Shown here piece after piece: positions 1-7,289 of a stretch of 33,756 bases of DNA (within the stretch, counting starts at the first letter, position 1; every line of letters starts with the position of its first letter). The DNA is taken from NCBI GenBank assembly GCA_027315315.1, contig DAHUYG010000028.1, positions 1 to 33,756 on the forward strand, given 5' to 3'. The notes beneath the pieces are model-generated. The model was not told the origin of the DNA. It searched no databases and worked only from the letters and a program-made list of their open reading frames with translations. A program made the translations under genes and the position numbers. The DNA is from Acidimicrobiaceae bacterium (lineage in GTDB: Bacteria; Actinomycetota; Acidimicrobiia; Acidimicrobiales; RAAP-2).

Positions 1-121
1 GAAGATTGGCGAGAGCGTCGTCGGCCGTGCGTCCCTGGCTGGTCACCTCAACCTCCAGAGCGCGGGCGACGTACCACCCATCTTCGTGCGTGACTGCGGC
101 CGTGAACTGCACAATCGCCAT
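1..121 (-). CDS. HicB-like antitoxin, N-terminal part (runs off the left edge)
   Basis: Read on the minus strand from the ATG at 121, the frame stays open to the window edge and gives about 40 residues beginning MAIVQFTAAVTHEDGWYVAR and continuing through SQGRTADDALANL. This is the start of a HicB-type fold: a short beta strand, a 'dGWYVA' strand, then 'SQGRTADDALANL', the usual turn and helix before an 'EAL' stretch. HicB proteins are antitoxins that neutralise the HicA mRNA interferase and repress their own operon. No hicA is visible: upstream there is only 65 bp before tRNA-Arg. A partner could lie past the left edge, or this may be an orphan HicB. No strong Shine-Dalgarno is seen. The family call rests on the N-terminal half only. 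Confidence 0.65.
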   Translation of the reverse strand, partial: MAIVQFTAAVTHEDGWYVARALEVEVTSQGRTADDALANL

Positions 122-186
122 ATTACGACGTCGAGGTTCGCGCTCTGGCAGAGAACACATCTCGAAGTCGCTGGTCAGCGAAGTGG

Positions 187-259
187 CGCCCCCGGCAGGA
201 TTCGAACCTGCGTAGAACGGATTAGAAGTCCGTCGCCTGATCCACTCGGCCACGGGGGC
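187..259 (-). tRNA. tRNA-Arg (anticodon TCT)
   Basis: The minus strand folds as a complete cloverleaf. The 7-bp acceptor stem pairs GCCCCCG with CGGGGGC, the anticodon stem ACGGA/TCCGT encloses the loop CTTCTAA, and the T arm is GCAGG-TTCGAAT-CCTGC. The anticodon TCT reads AGA, a rare codon in such a GC-rich genome. CCA is not encoded. It is oriented away from tRNA-His. Confidence 0.95.
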
Positions 260-349
260 CCGGCTCGATTCTCGCTCAGCATTGCGCCACTGCGATGCAC
301 CACCGTCGTGGCCAGCCATTCTCGGGCGTATGCCACACTGGGCGTCTCG

Positions 350-423
350 GTGGGCGTAGCTCAGGTGGTTAGAGCGCCAGGTTGTGGCCCTGGAGGTCGG
401 GGGTTCAAGTCCCCTCGCTCACC
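350..423 (+). tRNA. tRNA-His (anticodon GTG)
   Basis: The acceptor stem pairs GTGGGCG (350-356) with CGCTCAC (416-422) including one G-T pair. The anticodon stem CCAGG/CCTGG encloses TTGTGGC, giving anticodon GTG. The T arm is GGGGG-TTCAAGT-CCCCT. A G at 349 can pair with the C at 423, matching the G-1:C73 identity pair of histidine tRNAs, so the mature 5' end may be 349. CCA is not encoded. Confidence 0.95.
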
Positions 424-446
424 CTCGATCGGCCTCCCGGCCAGGG

Positions 447-465
447 GAGCCGGCCGCGCCGGCTC
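447..465 (+). terminator. Terminator-like hairpin after tRNA-His
   Basis: GAGCCGGC (447-454) and GCCGGCTC (458-465) form a perfect 8-bp stem with a 3-nt loop, 24 nt after the tRNA. No U tract follows, as is common in GC-rich actinobacteria. It lies just before the monooxygenase start at 474, so it probably separates tRNA transcription from that gene. Confidence 0.55.
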
Positions 466-473
466 ATAGGGTG

Positions 474-2018
474 ATGAGGGTGGGCGGCGGCGTGTACCCC
501 AAGATCATTGTGATCGGAGCCGGTTTCGCAGGGATCGGAGCCGGCGCGCGCCTGCTCGAGGCGGGCAAGCGCGACTTTGTGATCCTCGAACGCGCCGGGG
601 AGCTCGGCGGGACGTGGCGAGACAACCGCTACCCGGGATGCCGCTGCGACGTCCCCTCGAACCTCTACTCCTACTCCTTCGCGCCGAACGCGAGGTGGCA
701 GCAGACCTACGCCGCCCGGGAGGACATCTGGGACTACATCGGCTCGGTGGCCGATGCGTTCGGCGTCGCCCCGCACATCCGGTTCGGTCACGACGTGGTC
801 GAGGCACGCTGGGACGATGCCGGTCATTGGCGGCTCACGACGAGCCAGGGCGAGTACCGGTGCCGCTTCTTGATCGGGGCGACCGGATCGCTGGCCGAAC
901 CGTCGATGCCGTCGATCCCCGGAGCCGACCGGTTCGCGGGCATCGCCATGCACTCTGCACGGTGGGACCCGTCTTCGGAACTCGACGGGCTGCGGGTGGC
1001 GGTCATCGGCACGGGCGCGTCGGCGGTCCAAATCGTCCCGGCCCTGCAGCCACAGGTCGCGCAGCTGGCGGTCTTCCAACGCACGCCGGGGTGGGTGCTT
1101 CCCCATCGGCTTCGGCGGGTCCCCAGATGGAAGCGCCGGCTCTACCAGATGGTCCCCGGCGTGCAGCGACTCGTCCGCGCCGCGACCTATTGGCAGCGCG
1201 AGCTCGTCGTCGTCTCCGCCTTCACCAAGTACGACGGTCTGCGCGCCTTGCTGGAGCGCCGGGTGCGCAGGCACCTGGCCCGCCAGGTGCCTGACCCCGA
1301 GCTGCGGGCCAGGCTCACCCCCGACTACGAGATCGGCTGCAAGCGGGTCCTGCCGTCGAACGACTTCTACCCGGCGCTCTGCCGGGACAACGTCGAGCTC
1401 GTCACCGCGAGGATCGCCCGGATCGAGCCCGAAGGGATCCTCACCGACGACGGCGAGCTCCGTCGCTTCGACGCGATCGTCTTCGCCACCGGCTTTCGGG
1501 TCAGCGACAACCCGATGGGCGCCCGCATCTTGGGGCGTGACTCCCACGTGCTCGCCGAGGCCCTCGCAGGCGACCTCCCGTGCTATCTCGGCACGACGTT
1601 CCCCCACTTCCCCAACTTCTTCCTTTTGAGCGGCCCCAACACCGGCACCGGCCACACCTCGCAGCTCTTCATGATCGAGTGCCAGCTCAACTACGTGCTC
1701 GACGCCCTGGAGCAGCTCGACGAGCCGACGACTGTGGCCGAGGTGCTCCCGAGCGTGGCCGGCGCCCACGCCGAAGACGTCCAGCGCCGGCTGCGCACGA
1801 CGGTGTGGACCTCGGGCTGCGCCAGCTGGTACCAGAACGACCGGGGTCGCAACGTCGCCATGTGGCCCGACTACACCACCGTCTTCCGTCGCCACACCCG
1901 GCGCTTCGACGCGAGCGACTATGTGATCGGACGTGTCCCGGGCGCGACGGCGACGAGCGCCCTCGACGCTGCGGGCGAGCACAGGCGCCCCGCGACCCCG
2001 CCGGCGGAGCATCGCTGA
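474..2018 (+). CDS. Flavin-binding monooxygenase, Baeyer-Villiger type
   Basis: A 514-residue FAD- and NADPH-dependent monooxygenase, expected to insert oxygen next to a ketone or hydroxylate a hydrophobic substrate in the cytosol. The N-terminal FAD Rossmann motif is VIGAGFAG (about residues 13-20). The Baeyer-Villiger fingerprint FxGxxxHxxxW appears as FAGIAMHSARW near residue 150, followed by the second, NADPH-binding dinucleotide motif VIGTGASAV. A late 'FATGF' motif and 'GPNTGTGHTS' also fit the class. Length is normal (about 500-550). The open frame extends upstream into tRNA-His, so the true start must be later: ATG 474 (GTG 471 and GTG 492 are alternatives). It stands alone, faces a minus-strand operon, and its substrate cannot be predicted. 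Confidence 0.88.
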   Translation: MRVGGGVYPKIIVIGAGFAGIGAGARLLEAGKRDFVILERAGELGGTWRDNRYPGCRCDVPSNLYSYSFAPNARWQQTYAAREDIWDYIGSVADAFGVAPHIRFGHDVVEARWDDAGHWRLTTSQGEYRCRFLIGATGSLAEPSMPSIPGADRFAGIAMHSARWDPSSELDGLRVAVIGTGASAVQIVPALQPQVAQLAVFQRTPGWVLPHRLRRVPRWKRRLYQMVPGVQRLVRAATYWQRELVVVSAFTKYDGLRALLERRVRRHLARQVPDPELRARLTPDYEIGCKRVLPSNDFYPALCRDNVELVTARIARIEPEGILTDDGELRRFDAIVFATGFRVSDNPMGARILGRDSHVLAEALAGDLPCYLGTTFPHFPNFFLLSGPNTGTGHTSQLFMIECQLNYVLDALEQLDEPTTVAEVLPSVAGAHAEDVQRRLRTTVWTSGCASWYQNDRGRNVAMWPDYTTVFRRHTRRFDASDYVIGRVPGATATSALDAAGEHRRPATPPAEHR

Positions 2019-2325
2019 CCGCAGCGCTGCGTCGAGGGCGCAGGGAGGGGACCCGACAAGCCATTCGCGGCGGCGTTGCCGAGAAGCCCGCGCACGGCTG
2101 GAGCGACGTCATCGTGCCTGCGTTCGGCGGAGCGCTCCGGGACGGTGGGGCCGGCGAAGCTGCCAGCACGGTGGAGGGGATCTCGTGGTCGAGCTCGCGC
2201 ACGGCCCCGGGCGGAGGACCCACGAGCTGGCGATCGAGGCCCGGCGGCGGGCCCAACCGGCAGGTCGGCCGCGACACCCTTCCGGCGGGCGACGCGATGC
2301 GACTCGATCGCCTGCGCCGTTCCGC
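2019..2325. other. 307-bp convergent intergenic region, no recognisable feature
   Basis: This lies between the 3' ends of the monooxygenase and the SIMPL-protein gene. Open frames exist on both strands, but their translations are Arg/Pro/Ala-rich, low-complexity, and continue frames that are plainly non-coding shadows of the neighbours. I recognise no protein, RNA or strong hairpin. It is the longest gene-free stretch in the window. Confidence 0.5.
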
Positions 2326-3126
2326 TCACCCGTCGAGCGGCGCGAGCGCATAGACGATCGTGACCTGCGCGCTCGCCTGCTCGACCCCGCCCTCGAGCGG
2401 GGGTGTCGCCGGGCCGGCCGCCCCGAGCACCCCCCGGCTGGTGCCATAGGCCAGCGGCTCGGTCGCGGCCGCCGAGTCGTCGGTGACCGAGCACACCCCG
2501 GCGAGGCGTTCGCCTGCGGCGCGAGCCATGGCGGACGCATGGCTGACCGCCTGGCGGACGGAGTCGCGGCGGGCCTTGTCCTCGAGGGCACGAGGGTCCG
2601 AGCGCACGAAGCTGAGCCCGTCGATGCTGATGGCGTCCCCGCCGGCGCCGCTAGCGGCGTCGACGACCGACCCGGCCAGTGCGAGCTTCCCGACGGTGAC
2701 AGAGATGTCGTTGCTCACGCCGTAGCCGGTCACGACGCTCTGGCCGTGCACATCGGCGAGGTTCGGGCTGACCGAGAGCCCGGTCGTCTGGAGGTCCCTG
2801 GCCGGGACCCCGGCCGACTCGATCGCCTGCACCACCGCCGCGCTCGTCGTGCTGTCCTCGACGAGGGCGGATCGGGCGCTGCCCGCCGACACGTCCACCT
2901 GGGCCTGGAAGTCGAGCTGGTTGGGACTCCCCGACGCCTGGCCCGAGCCGTCGACGGTGAGGTGCGACCCCGAGCCCCCACACGATGCACTCGGAGGGGA
3001 GGCCGACCCAGGGTCCGTCGAGAGGGCGAGCCCGAGGGCGGCCGCCCCGAGGGCGAGGGCCAGCGCAACGACCGCGTGGCCGGGCCCGAATCGCGGCCTC
3101 GTCGCCGCCGGGATCCGTTCAGCCAC
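2326..3126 (-). CDS. SIMPL-domain (DUF541) protein, membrane-anchored or secreted
   Basis: A 266-residue protein with one N-terminal hydrophobic segment (VVALALALGAAALGLAL) followed by an extracytoplasmic SIMPL/DUF541 domain. Family features are the opening 'LTVDGSGQASGSPNQLDFQA', a central helix with 'VVQAIESAGVPARDLQTTGLSV', and 'VTGYGVSNDISVTV' plus 'ARRDSVRQAVSHASAMARAAGE'. Bacterial SIMPL proteins are exported and their biochemical role is poorly defined; some relate to envelope or oxidative stress. I chose GTG 3126 because a GAGGGGG Shine-Dalgarno precedes it and it overlaps the upstream stop by 8 bp; an ATG at 3204 would overlap the upstream gene by 86 bp. It is the last gene of the sigma factor operon, so it is a candidate effector or sensor of that regulon. 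Confidence 0.83.
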   Translation of the reverse strand: MAERIPAATRPRFGPGHAVVALALALGAAALGLALSTDPGSASPPSASCGGSGSHLTVDGSGQASGSPNQLDFQAQVDVSAGSARSALVEDSTTSAAVVQAIESAGVPARDLQTTGLSVSPNLADVHGQSVVTGYGVSNDISVTVGKLALAGSVVDAASGAGGDAISIDGLSFVRSDPRALEDKARRDSVRQAVSHASAMARAAGERLAGVCSVTDDSAAATEPLAYGTSRGVLGAAGPATPPLEGGVEQASAQVTIVYALAPLDG

Positions 3127-3811
3127 CCTGGCCCCCTCGGGGCCCGCCCACGACGAGGGTGAGGGACCAGTCACGCGCCGGACCCCCGCACGCGCTGTGG
3201 TCACGACATGCCGGCTCTGCGAGGGCGCTGACCTCGTAGGAACCCGGCGCGAGCGCCCGGATCAGCGCGGTCGCCCGGCCCGAGCGGCGATGGACTCCGA
3301 GCGTCACCGGCCGGCCGGCCCCGGTCTCGGGCACCACGTCGACGCTCGACCACGCGAGTGCACCCGCCGGCAACGACACCAACACGGATCGTCCGTTGCC
3401 CACCGCCAGCGACCTCGAGCGGCCACCGGTGGCGAGGGACCCGTAGGCCGGGGGCCCGAGTGCGGTACCCGCGGTCCCCTGGCCTTGGGCGGCGGCCGGC
3501 GCGTCGAGGGGCGAGCCCTCGCATCGAAACGGACCGGAACCGACCGCGACCTCGACGCACGACGGTCCCGAGGCGAAGGACGCGGCGCTCCTCGGCACCG
3601 CCGGCTGGCCGCCCGCCCCGGCGAGCAGGGCGCCGAGCGAGACCCCGGCCGCGACGAGCGCCGCCACAGCGGTCTCGAGCACCTGCCGGCGCCGCCGGGC
3701 CCGGTAGCTCGGCAGTGCGTCGAGCACCGAGGAGCGGACCTCGTCGCTGGCTCGCGGCTCGTCGCTTCGACTGAGGGCCTTGCGAAGCCGGGTGTCGAGA
3801 TCAGCGGGCAT
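3119..3811 (-). CDS. Single-pass membrane protein, probable anti-sigma factor
   Basis: A 230-residue protein with a short charged cytoplasmic N-terminus (about residues 1-43, MPADLDTRLRKALSRSDEPR...), a basic stop (RARRRR), one transmembrane helix (44-64) and an exported C-terminal domain with four cysteines. I recognise no Pfam-like motif and no HxxxCxxC zinc anti-sigma motif. Its position immediately after an ECF sigma gene and the N-in/C-out layout make a membrane anti-sigma factor the simplest reading, by context only. The ATG at 3811 is 3 nt beyond the sigma stop and has GGGGGGTG upstream; a GTG at 3817 overlapping that stop as GTGA is the alternative. It overlaps the SIMPL gene by 8 bp, which indicates translational coupling. 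Confidence 0.7.
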   Translation of the reverse strand: MPADLDTRLRKALSRSDEPRASDEVRSSVLDALPSYRARRRRQVLETAVAALVAAGVSLGALLAGAGGQPAVPRSAASFASGPSCVEVAVGSGPFRCEGSPLDAPAAAQGQGTAGTALGPPAYGSLATGGRSRSLAVGNGRSVLVSLPAGALAWSSVDVVPETGAGRPVTLGVHRRSGRATALIRALAPGSYEVSALAEPACRDHSACGGPARDWSLTLVVGGPRGGQGG

Positions 3812-3813
3812 CG

Positions 3814-4359
3814 TCACCCCCCGGACTCGGGCTCGCCCAGCCGCCGGGCGAGCGCCGCTCTGGCCCGGGCGAGCTGGGACTTGACGGTCCCGACCGAACA
3901 CCCGAGGACGAGCGCCACCTCGCGCTCGGAGAGATCCTCGTAATAGCGGAGCACGACCGTCTCTCGCTGGCGACGGGGCAGGCTCCGCACGGCGTCGAGG
4001 ACCGCCAGGGCGTCCTCAAGAGAGTCGTCCCCCGCCTGGTCGGGCTCCCGCCAGCTCGCTCGGTTGGAGGTCTCCTCGTGCCCGCGGCGGCGGAGCCGGC
4101 TCCGGCAGAGATTGACCACGGCGCTGCGCACGTAGAACTGGGCCCGGTCGGGGCGTCGGATGCGCCGCCAGGACGAGAAGGTCCGCAAGAAGGCCTCCTG
4201 GACCACCTCCTCGGCCGCCGCCCGGTCGTCGAGGAGGATGCCGGCCAACCGGCAGAGCCCCCCGTAATGCTCCTTGAACAGGGCCTCGAGGAGCTCGTGG
4301 CCGGCCGCCGCACGGCGGGCCGAGCCGGCGCTCACGGGCCACTCCAGGGCCAGGGCCAC
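3814..4359 (-). CDS. ECF RNA polymerase sigma factor, SigE-like family
   Basis: An alternative sigma factor of about 181 residues. Region 2 is seen as EHYGGLCRLAGILLDDRAAA with 'EVVQEAFLRTFSSW' (-10 recognition), and region 4 as 'LPRRQRETVVLRYYEDLSE' then the helix-turn-helix 'EVALVLGCSVGTVKSQLARA' (-35 recognition). No extra C-terminal domain is present. It heads a three-gene operon with the membrane protein and SIMPL protein, so it probably controls an envelope-related response. The start is uncertain: GTG 4359 gives the usual family length. A GTG at 4455 would overlap the divergent tetR coding region. The 88 bp between 4359 and 4448 must hold both promoters. Confidence 0.85.
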   Translation of the reverse strand: MALALEWPVSAGSARRAAAGHELLEALFKEHYGGLCRLAGILLDDRAAAEEVVQEAFLRTFSSWRRIRRPDRAQFYVRSAVVNLCRSRLRRRGHEETSNRASWREPDQAGDDSLEDALAVLDAVRSLPRRQRETVVLRYYEDLSEREVALVLGCSVGTVKSQLARARAALARRLGEPESGG

Positions 4360-4419
4360 ATCCCCCACACCCTCACAGACGCCCGACCGGCTCCGATGGT
4401 TGTCACGTGGTTCGACGCC

Positions 4420-4441
4420 GGTGCCCCCGGCACCCGACAAT
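4420..4441 (+). promoter_or_regulatory. tetR -10 element with adjacent palindrome (candidate operator)
   Basis: GGTGCC-CCC-GGCACC (4420-4434) is a perfect 6-bp inverted repeat. It sits one base before GACAAT (4436-4441), a plausible -10 that lies 6 nt upstream of the tetR ATG. That spacing would put transcription start at or beside the start codon. The palindrome is where a TetR protein could repress its own gene. Both assignments are inferred from pattern and position. Confidence 0.4.
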
Positions 4442-4447
4442 GGGGGG

Positions 4448-5047
4448 ATGGCCACGGGGGGCGCACCGTCGACTGGCGGACAGCGTCAGCACATCTTGGA
4501 CATCGCCCTGTCGCTCATGGCCGCCCGCGGGGTGGCGGGCACCTCGATGCGCGACCTGGCCGCCGCGACCGGCCTCAACGTCGCCTCGCTCTACCACTAC
4601 TTCCCCTCCAAGCAGGACCTCCTCGTCGCGGTGCTGGCCGAGCGGGGCTTCCTCGACGAGATCGCCGTTACCGCACCGAGCCCCGGGAACCGCACGCCCA
4701 GGACCGAGCTGGCCGACCTCTTGAACGAGCTGGTCCAGTCGATGCTCGAGGTGGAGGACTTCATCCGCCTGATGCTGGGCGAGGTGATGCGCAGCGACGA
4801 GACGGCCCTCAGCGTCGGCCACGAGCTGATCGCCGGCACCCAGCAGTCCCTCGAGCAGTGGATCGCCGACGAGCAGCCCGAGCTTGCTGCGGGGGTCGGC
4901 GCCGACGTGATCGCCCGGATGCTGCGGGCCACGCTGATCGGGCTCTTCTTCGAGCACGTGGCGGGCGTGCTCGGACCCGACGCGGCGAGCGTCGAGCTGC
5001 GGCGTCGAGCCGAGGAGGTCGCGGCGATCCTGCACCGCGGCGAGTGA
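4448..5047 (+). CDS. TetR-family transcriptional regulator
   Basis: A 199-residue one-component repressor. The N-terminal DNA-binding domain shows the family helix-turn-helix: QHILDIALSLMAARGVAGTS, then 'MRDLAAATGLNVASLYHYFPSKQDLL' with the conserved LYHYF..K. The remaining helical domain binds an unknown ligand; its 'VIARMLRATLIGLFFEHV' segment is typical of C-terminal dimerisation helices. The ATG at 4448 is chosen because the conserved helix begins about 20 residues later and upstream codons would run into the divergent sigma gene. Its targets may be itself and the divergent sigma operon. It ends 3 bp before the stop of the convergent cyclase gene. Confidence 0.9.
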   Translation: MATGGAPSTGGQRQHILDIALSLMAARGVAGTSMRDLAAATGLNVASLYHYFPSKQDLLVAVLAERGFLDEIAVTAPSPGNRTPRTELADLLNELVQSMLEVEDFIRLMLGEVMRSDETALSVGHELIAGTQQSLEQWIADEQPELAAGVGADVIARMLRATLIGLFFEHVAGVLGPDAASVELRRRAEEVAAILHRGE

Positions 5048-5050
5048 AGC

Positions 5051-5737
5051 TCAGGAGCCGATCAGGGGGATCCTGATGCTGCCCTGCCCCTCGGGCACCG
5101 GCCGGGGCCGGCGCTCCCAGGTGTCCCGGCAGCTCTCCGAGCAGAACAGGACTGCATTGCGCATCGCGTCGCGCGCCACGTTGTCGGCGACGGCGGCGGT
5201 GAGCGGGATGCCGCAGACCGGGTCGGGCGACACCGGGCCCTCGAGGGTGCAGAGCCCGAGCCGGGCGACCCACATCGGGTGCTCGAGCCCCCGGATCGCG
5301 CACTCCCCCTCCGAGAGGACCGAGCCCCAGGGCGGGAGGTGTTCGACCACGTTTGGGCCCGCCCAGACCTCGCCGCCGGGTGCGAGGTCGCACAGGCGCG
5401 CCGCCACGTTGACGGCGTGGCCGATGTAGTCGTCACCCTCGTGGAGGATGACGAAGTCGGCCGTCAGCCCGCAGCGCACCCCGATGGGGTTGGCCGAGCG
5501 CCGGGAGGCGAACTGGAGCTCGAGCGTGGCCGCCACGAGCGGCGTCGTCTCCACCCCGACGAGCATCGCCCCGTCGCCCAGCCACTTGGCCACCCGCACG
5601 CCGCGCCGGGAGCAGATGTCGCGCACGGTCGAGCGGAACGTGGAGAGGATCGCCACGGCGCGCTCGTCCCCCTCGACCTCGGTGAGCGCGGTGAAGCCCG
5701 AGAGGTCGATGAAGGCGAAGCTCCGATGGACTCGCAC
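5051..5737 (-). CDS. Class III adenylate cyclase with C-terminal YHS-like domain
   Basis: A 228-residue soluble protein predicted to make cAMP from ATP. The catalytic domain (about 7-165) has both metal-binding aspartates (D11 in FIDLSGFT, D55 in WLGDG), the adenine-selecting pair (K51 in KWLGD, D103 in DDYIG), and the transition-state Asn110 and Arg114 in NVAAR. All six residues are present, so activity is expected once it dimerises. The tail (about 171-208) reads PDPVCGIPLT...VLFCSESCRDTW, which matches YHS domains (DPVCGM...FCSxxC). YHS domains are small cysteine motifs often found on metal-handling proteins. GTG 5737 is the only plausible start, with a weak Shine-Dalgarno. It lies 56 bp after livF on the same strand, so it may be co-transcribed with the transporter. 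Confidence 0.85.
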   Translation of the reverse strand: MRVHRSFAFIDLSGFTALTEVEGDERAVAILSTFRSTVRDICSRRGVRVAKWLGDGAMLVGVETTPLVAATLELQFASRRSANPIGVRCGLTADFVILHEGDDYIGHAVNVAARLCDLAPGGEVWAGPNVVEHLPPWGSVLSEGECAIRGLEHPMWVARLGLCTLEGPVSPDPVCGIPLTAAVADNVARDAMRNAVLFCSESCRDTWERRPRPVPEGQGSIRIPLIGS

Positions 5738-5793
5738 GCACCCGATCGTCTCACGTCCCGGGCGGCCCGTCGGCGAACCCGGCGCGCCGAGCG

Positions 5794-6504
5794 CTAGCCG
5801 GTGGCCACCCCGAGCACCCGCGCGAGCTGCGGGCCCGCCCCCTCGGGCGCCCCGTCGTAGACCACGGTGCCCCGGTCGAGGACGACCGCCCGGTCGGCGA
5901 GCGAGAGCACCCGGTCGGTCTGCTGCTCGATGACGAGAAGCGCCGTGCCCTCGTCGTGCAACGCCGCGAGCTGGCCATAGACGTCGTCGACGGCGGCGGG
6001 CGCCAGGCCCAAGGAGAGCTCGTCGGCCACGACGATCCGGGGCGCGTCGCCGAGCACCTTGGCCAGCGAGAGCAGCCGCTGCTGGCCCCCCGAGAGCGTC
6101 CCGGCCCGTTGGCGGCGACGCTCCGCCAGCATCGGGAAGCGCGCGTAGGTGCGCTCGATCGCCTCGGGAACCGCCCCCCGGCCCAACCACCGGCCGAAGG
6201 ACAGCTCGAGGTTCTCAGCGACGGTCATCCGGGCAAAGACTCCCCGGCCCTCGGGCACCGACGCGACCCCCGCCCGGGCGATGCGCCACGGAGGGGCGCC
6301 CGTCAGGTCCTCGCCCCCGACGAGGAGCTGGCCGGCGCTCGGAGCGACGAGCCCTGCGCAGACCCGGGCCACCGTGGACTTGCCGGCCCCGTTGGGCCCG
6401 ACGAGCCCCACCACCGCCCCGTCGGGCACGGCCAAGGACACCGCATCGAGGGCGCGGTAGGGGCCGTAGGCGGCGCTCACCGAGCACAGCTCAATCGCGT
6501 TCAC
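5794..6504 (-). CDS. livF: Branched-chain amino acid-type ABC transporter ATPase (LivF-like)
   Basis: A 236-residue cytoplasmic ATPase subunit. Walker A is GPNGAGKST, the signature is LSGGQQR and Walker B is IVVADELSLGLAP. The usual His after Walker B is replaced in VIEQQTDR, as is typical for LivF proteins (EQN-type). It pairs with LivG to energise the permease. Its GTG start overlaps the livG stop as GTGA (6501-6504), showing translational coupling. The substrate class (branched-chain amino acids, amides or urea) cannot be told from the ATPase. Confidence 0.92.
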   Translation of the reverse strand: MNAIELCSVSAAYGPYRALDAVSLAVPDGAVVGLVGPNGAGKSTVARVCAGLVAPSAGQLLVGGEDLTGAPPWRIARAGVASVPEGRGVFARMTVAENLELSFGRWLGRGAVPEAIERTYARFPMLAERRRQRAGTLSGGQQRLLSLAKVLGDAPRIVVADELSLGLAPAAVDDVYGQLAALHDEGTALLVIEQQTDRVLSLADRAVVLDRGTVVYDGAPEGAGPQLARVLGVATG

Positions 6505-7289
6505 GCCACGTGCCCGAGGTAGGCCCGCTGGACCCGAGGGTCCGCCATCACGTCGGCGAACGCCCCCTGCGCGAGCACCTGCCCCACGTCCAAGACGACG
6601 ACCCGGTCGCAGACCTCTGCGACCAGCGCCAGGTCGTGCTCGATCAGGAGCACGCCGGTGTCCCGCTCGGCCACCGAACGGACCACCGTCGCGAGCGTTC
6701 CCGCCTCCCTCGGGTCGAGGCCCGAGGAGGGCTCATCGGCCAGAAGCACCCGGGGCGCACCAACGAGCGCCCGCGCGATCTCGACCAGGCGGCACGCGCC
6801 GAGCGGGAGCGTGCCGACCGGTGCATCGGCCCGTGCCTGCAAACCGACGCGCTCGAGGGTCGCCTCGAGCAGGTCCGCCTCGGCGGCCGTGGGCTGGGCC
6901 CGATCGACGAGCTCGGACCAACGGGTGCCGGCGGGTCGTCTCGCCCGCAACGCCACGAAGAGGTGCTCGCGCACGGTCAGCTCCGGGAACACCGCGATCC
7001 GCTGGAACGTCCTCGCGACCCCGAGCCTCGCCCTCCGGTGAGGCGCCAAGCCGTCCAGGCGGATCCCGTCCAACCACACCCGCCCGGCGTCCGCGTCGAG
7101 CTGGCCGCCGACGCAGTTGACGAGCGTCGACTTCCCGGCCCCGTTGGGGCCGACCAGCCCCACGATCTCCCCGGGGGTGACCTCGAGGTCGACACCGTCG
7201 AGGGCGCGCACCCCTCCGAAGGTGACCGACAGCCCCTCGACCACGAGCCCCTCAGCCAAGGCGATCGCTCCCCGCGGTCGCGTGCTCAT
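6501..7289 (-). CDS. livG: Branched-chain amino acid-type ABC transporter ATPase (LivG-like)
   Basis: A 262-residue ATPase subunit and partner of LivF. Walker A is GPNGAGKST, the Q-loop is RTFQRIAVFPELTV, Walker B is RVLLADEPSSGLD and the H-loop is LLIEHDLALV. The signature is PLGACRLVEIARAL; LivG proteins often have PYGQQRRLEIARAL there, so the first half is unusually degenerate. ATG 7289 gives the normal LivG length; it overlaps the end of the permease gene by 38 bp. Longer in-frame starts would extend into permease coding sequence and give low-complexity residues. Confidence 0.9.
   Translation of the reverse strand: MSTRPRGAIALAEGLVVEGLSVTFGGVRALDGVDLEVTPGEIVGLVGPNGAGKSTLVNCVGGQLDADAGRVWLDGIRLDGLAPHRRARLGVARTFQRIAVFPELTVREHLFVALRARRPAGTRWSELVDRAQPTAAEADLLEATLERVGLQARADAPVGTLPLGACRLVEIARALVGAPRVLLADEPSSGLDPREAGTLATVVRSVAERDTGVLLIEHDLALVAEVCDRVVVLDVGQVLAQGAFADVMADPRVQRAYLGHVA

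Noticed and set aside
405-2012. Minus-strand open frame of 535 codons opposite the monooxygenase
   Set aside because: No recognisable domain and a residue mix typical of antisense shadow; it also spans the tRNA-His 3' part.
3126-3204. Longer N-terminus for the SIMPL protein
   Set aside because: It would overlap the upstream gene by 86 bp and lacks the strong GAGGGGG found before GTG 3126.
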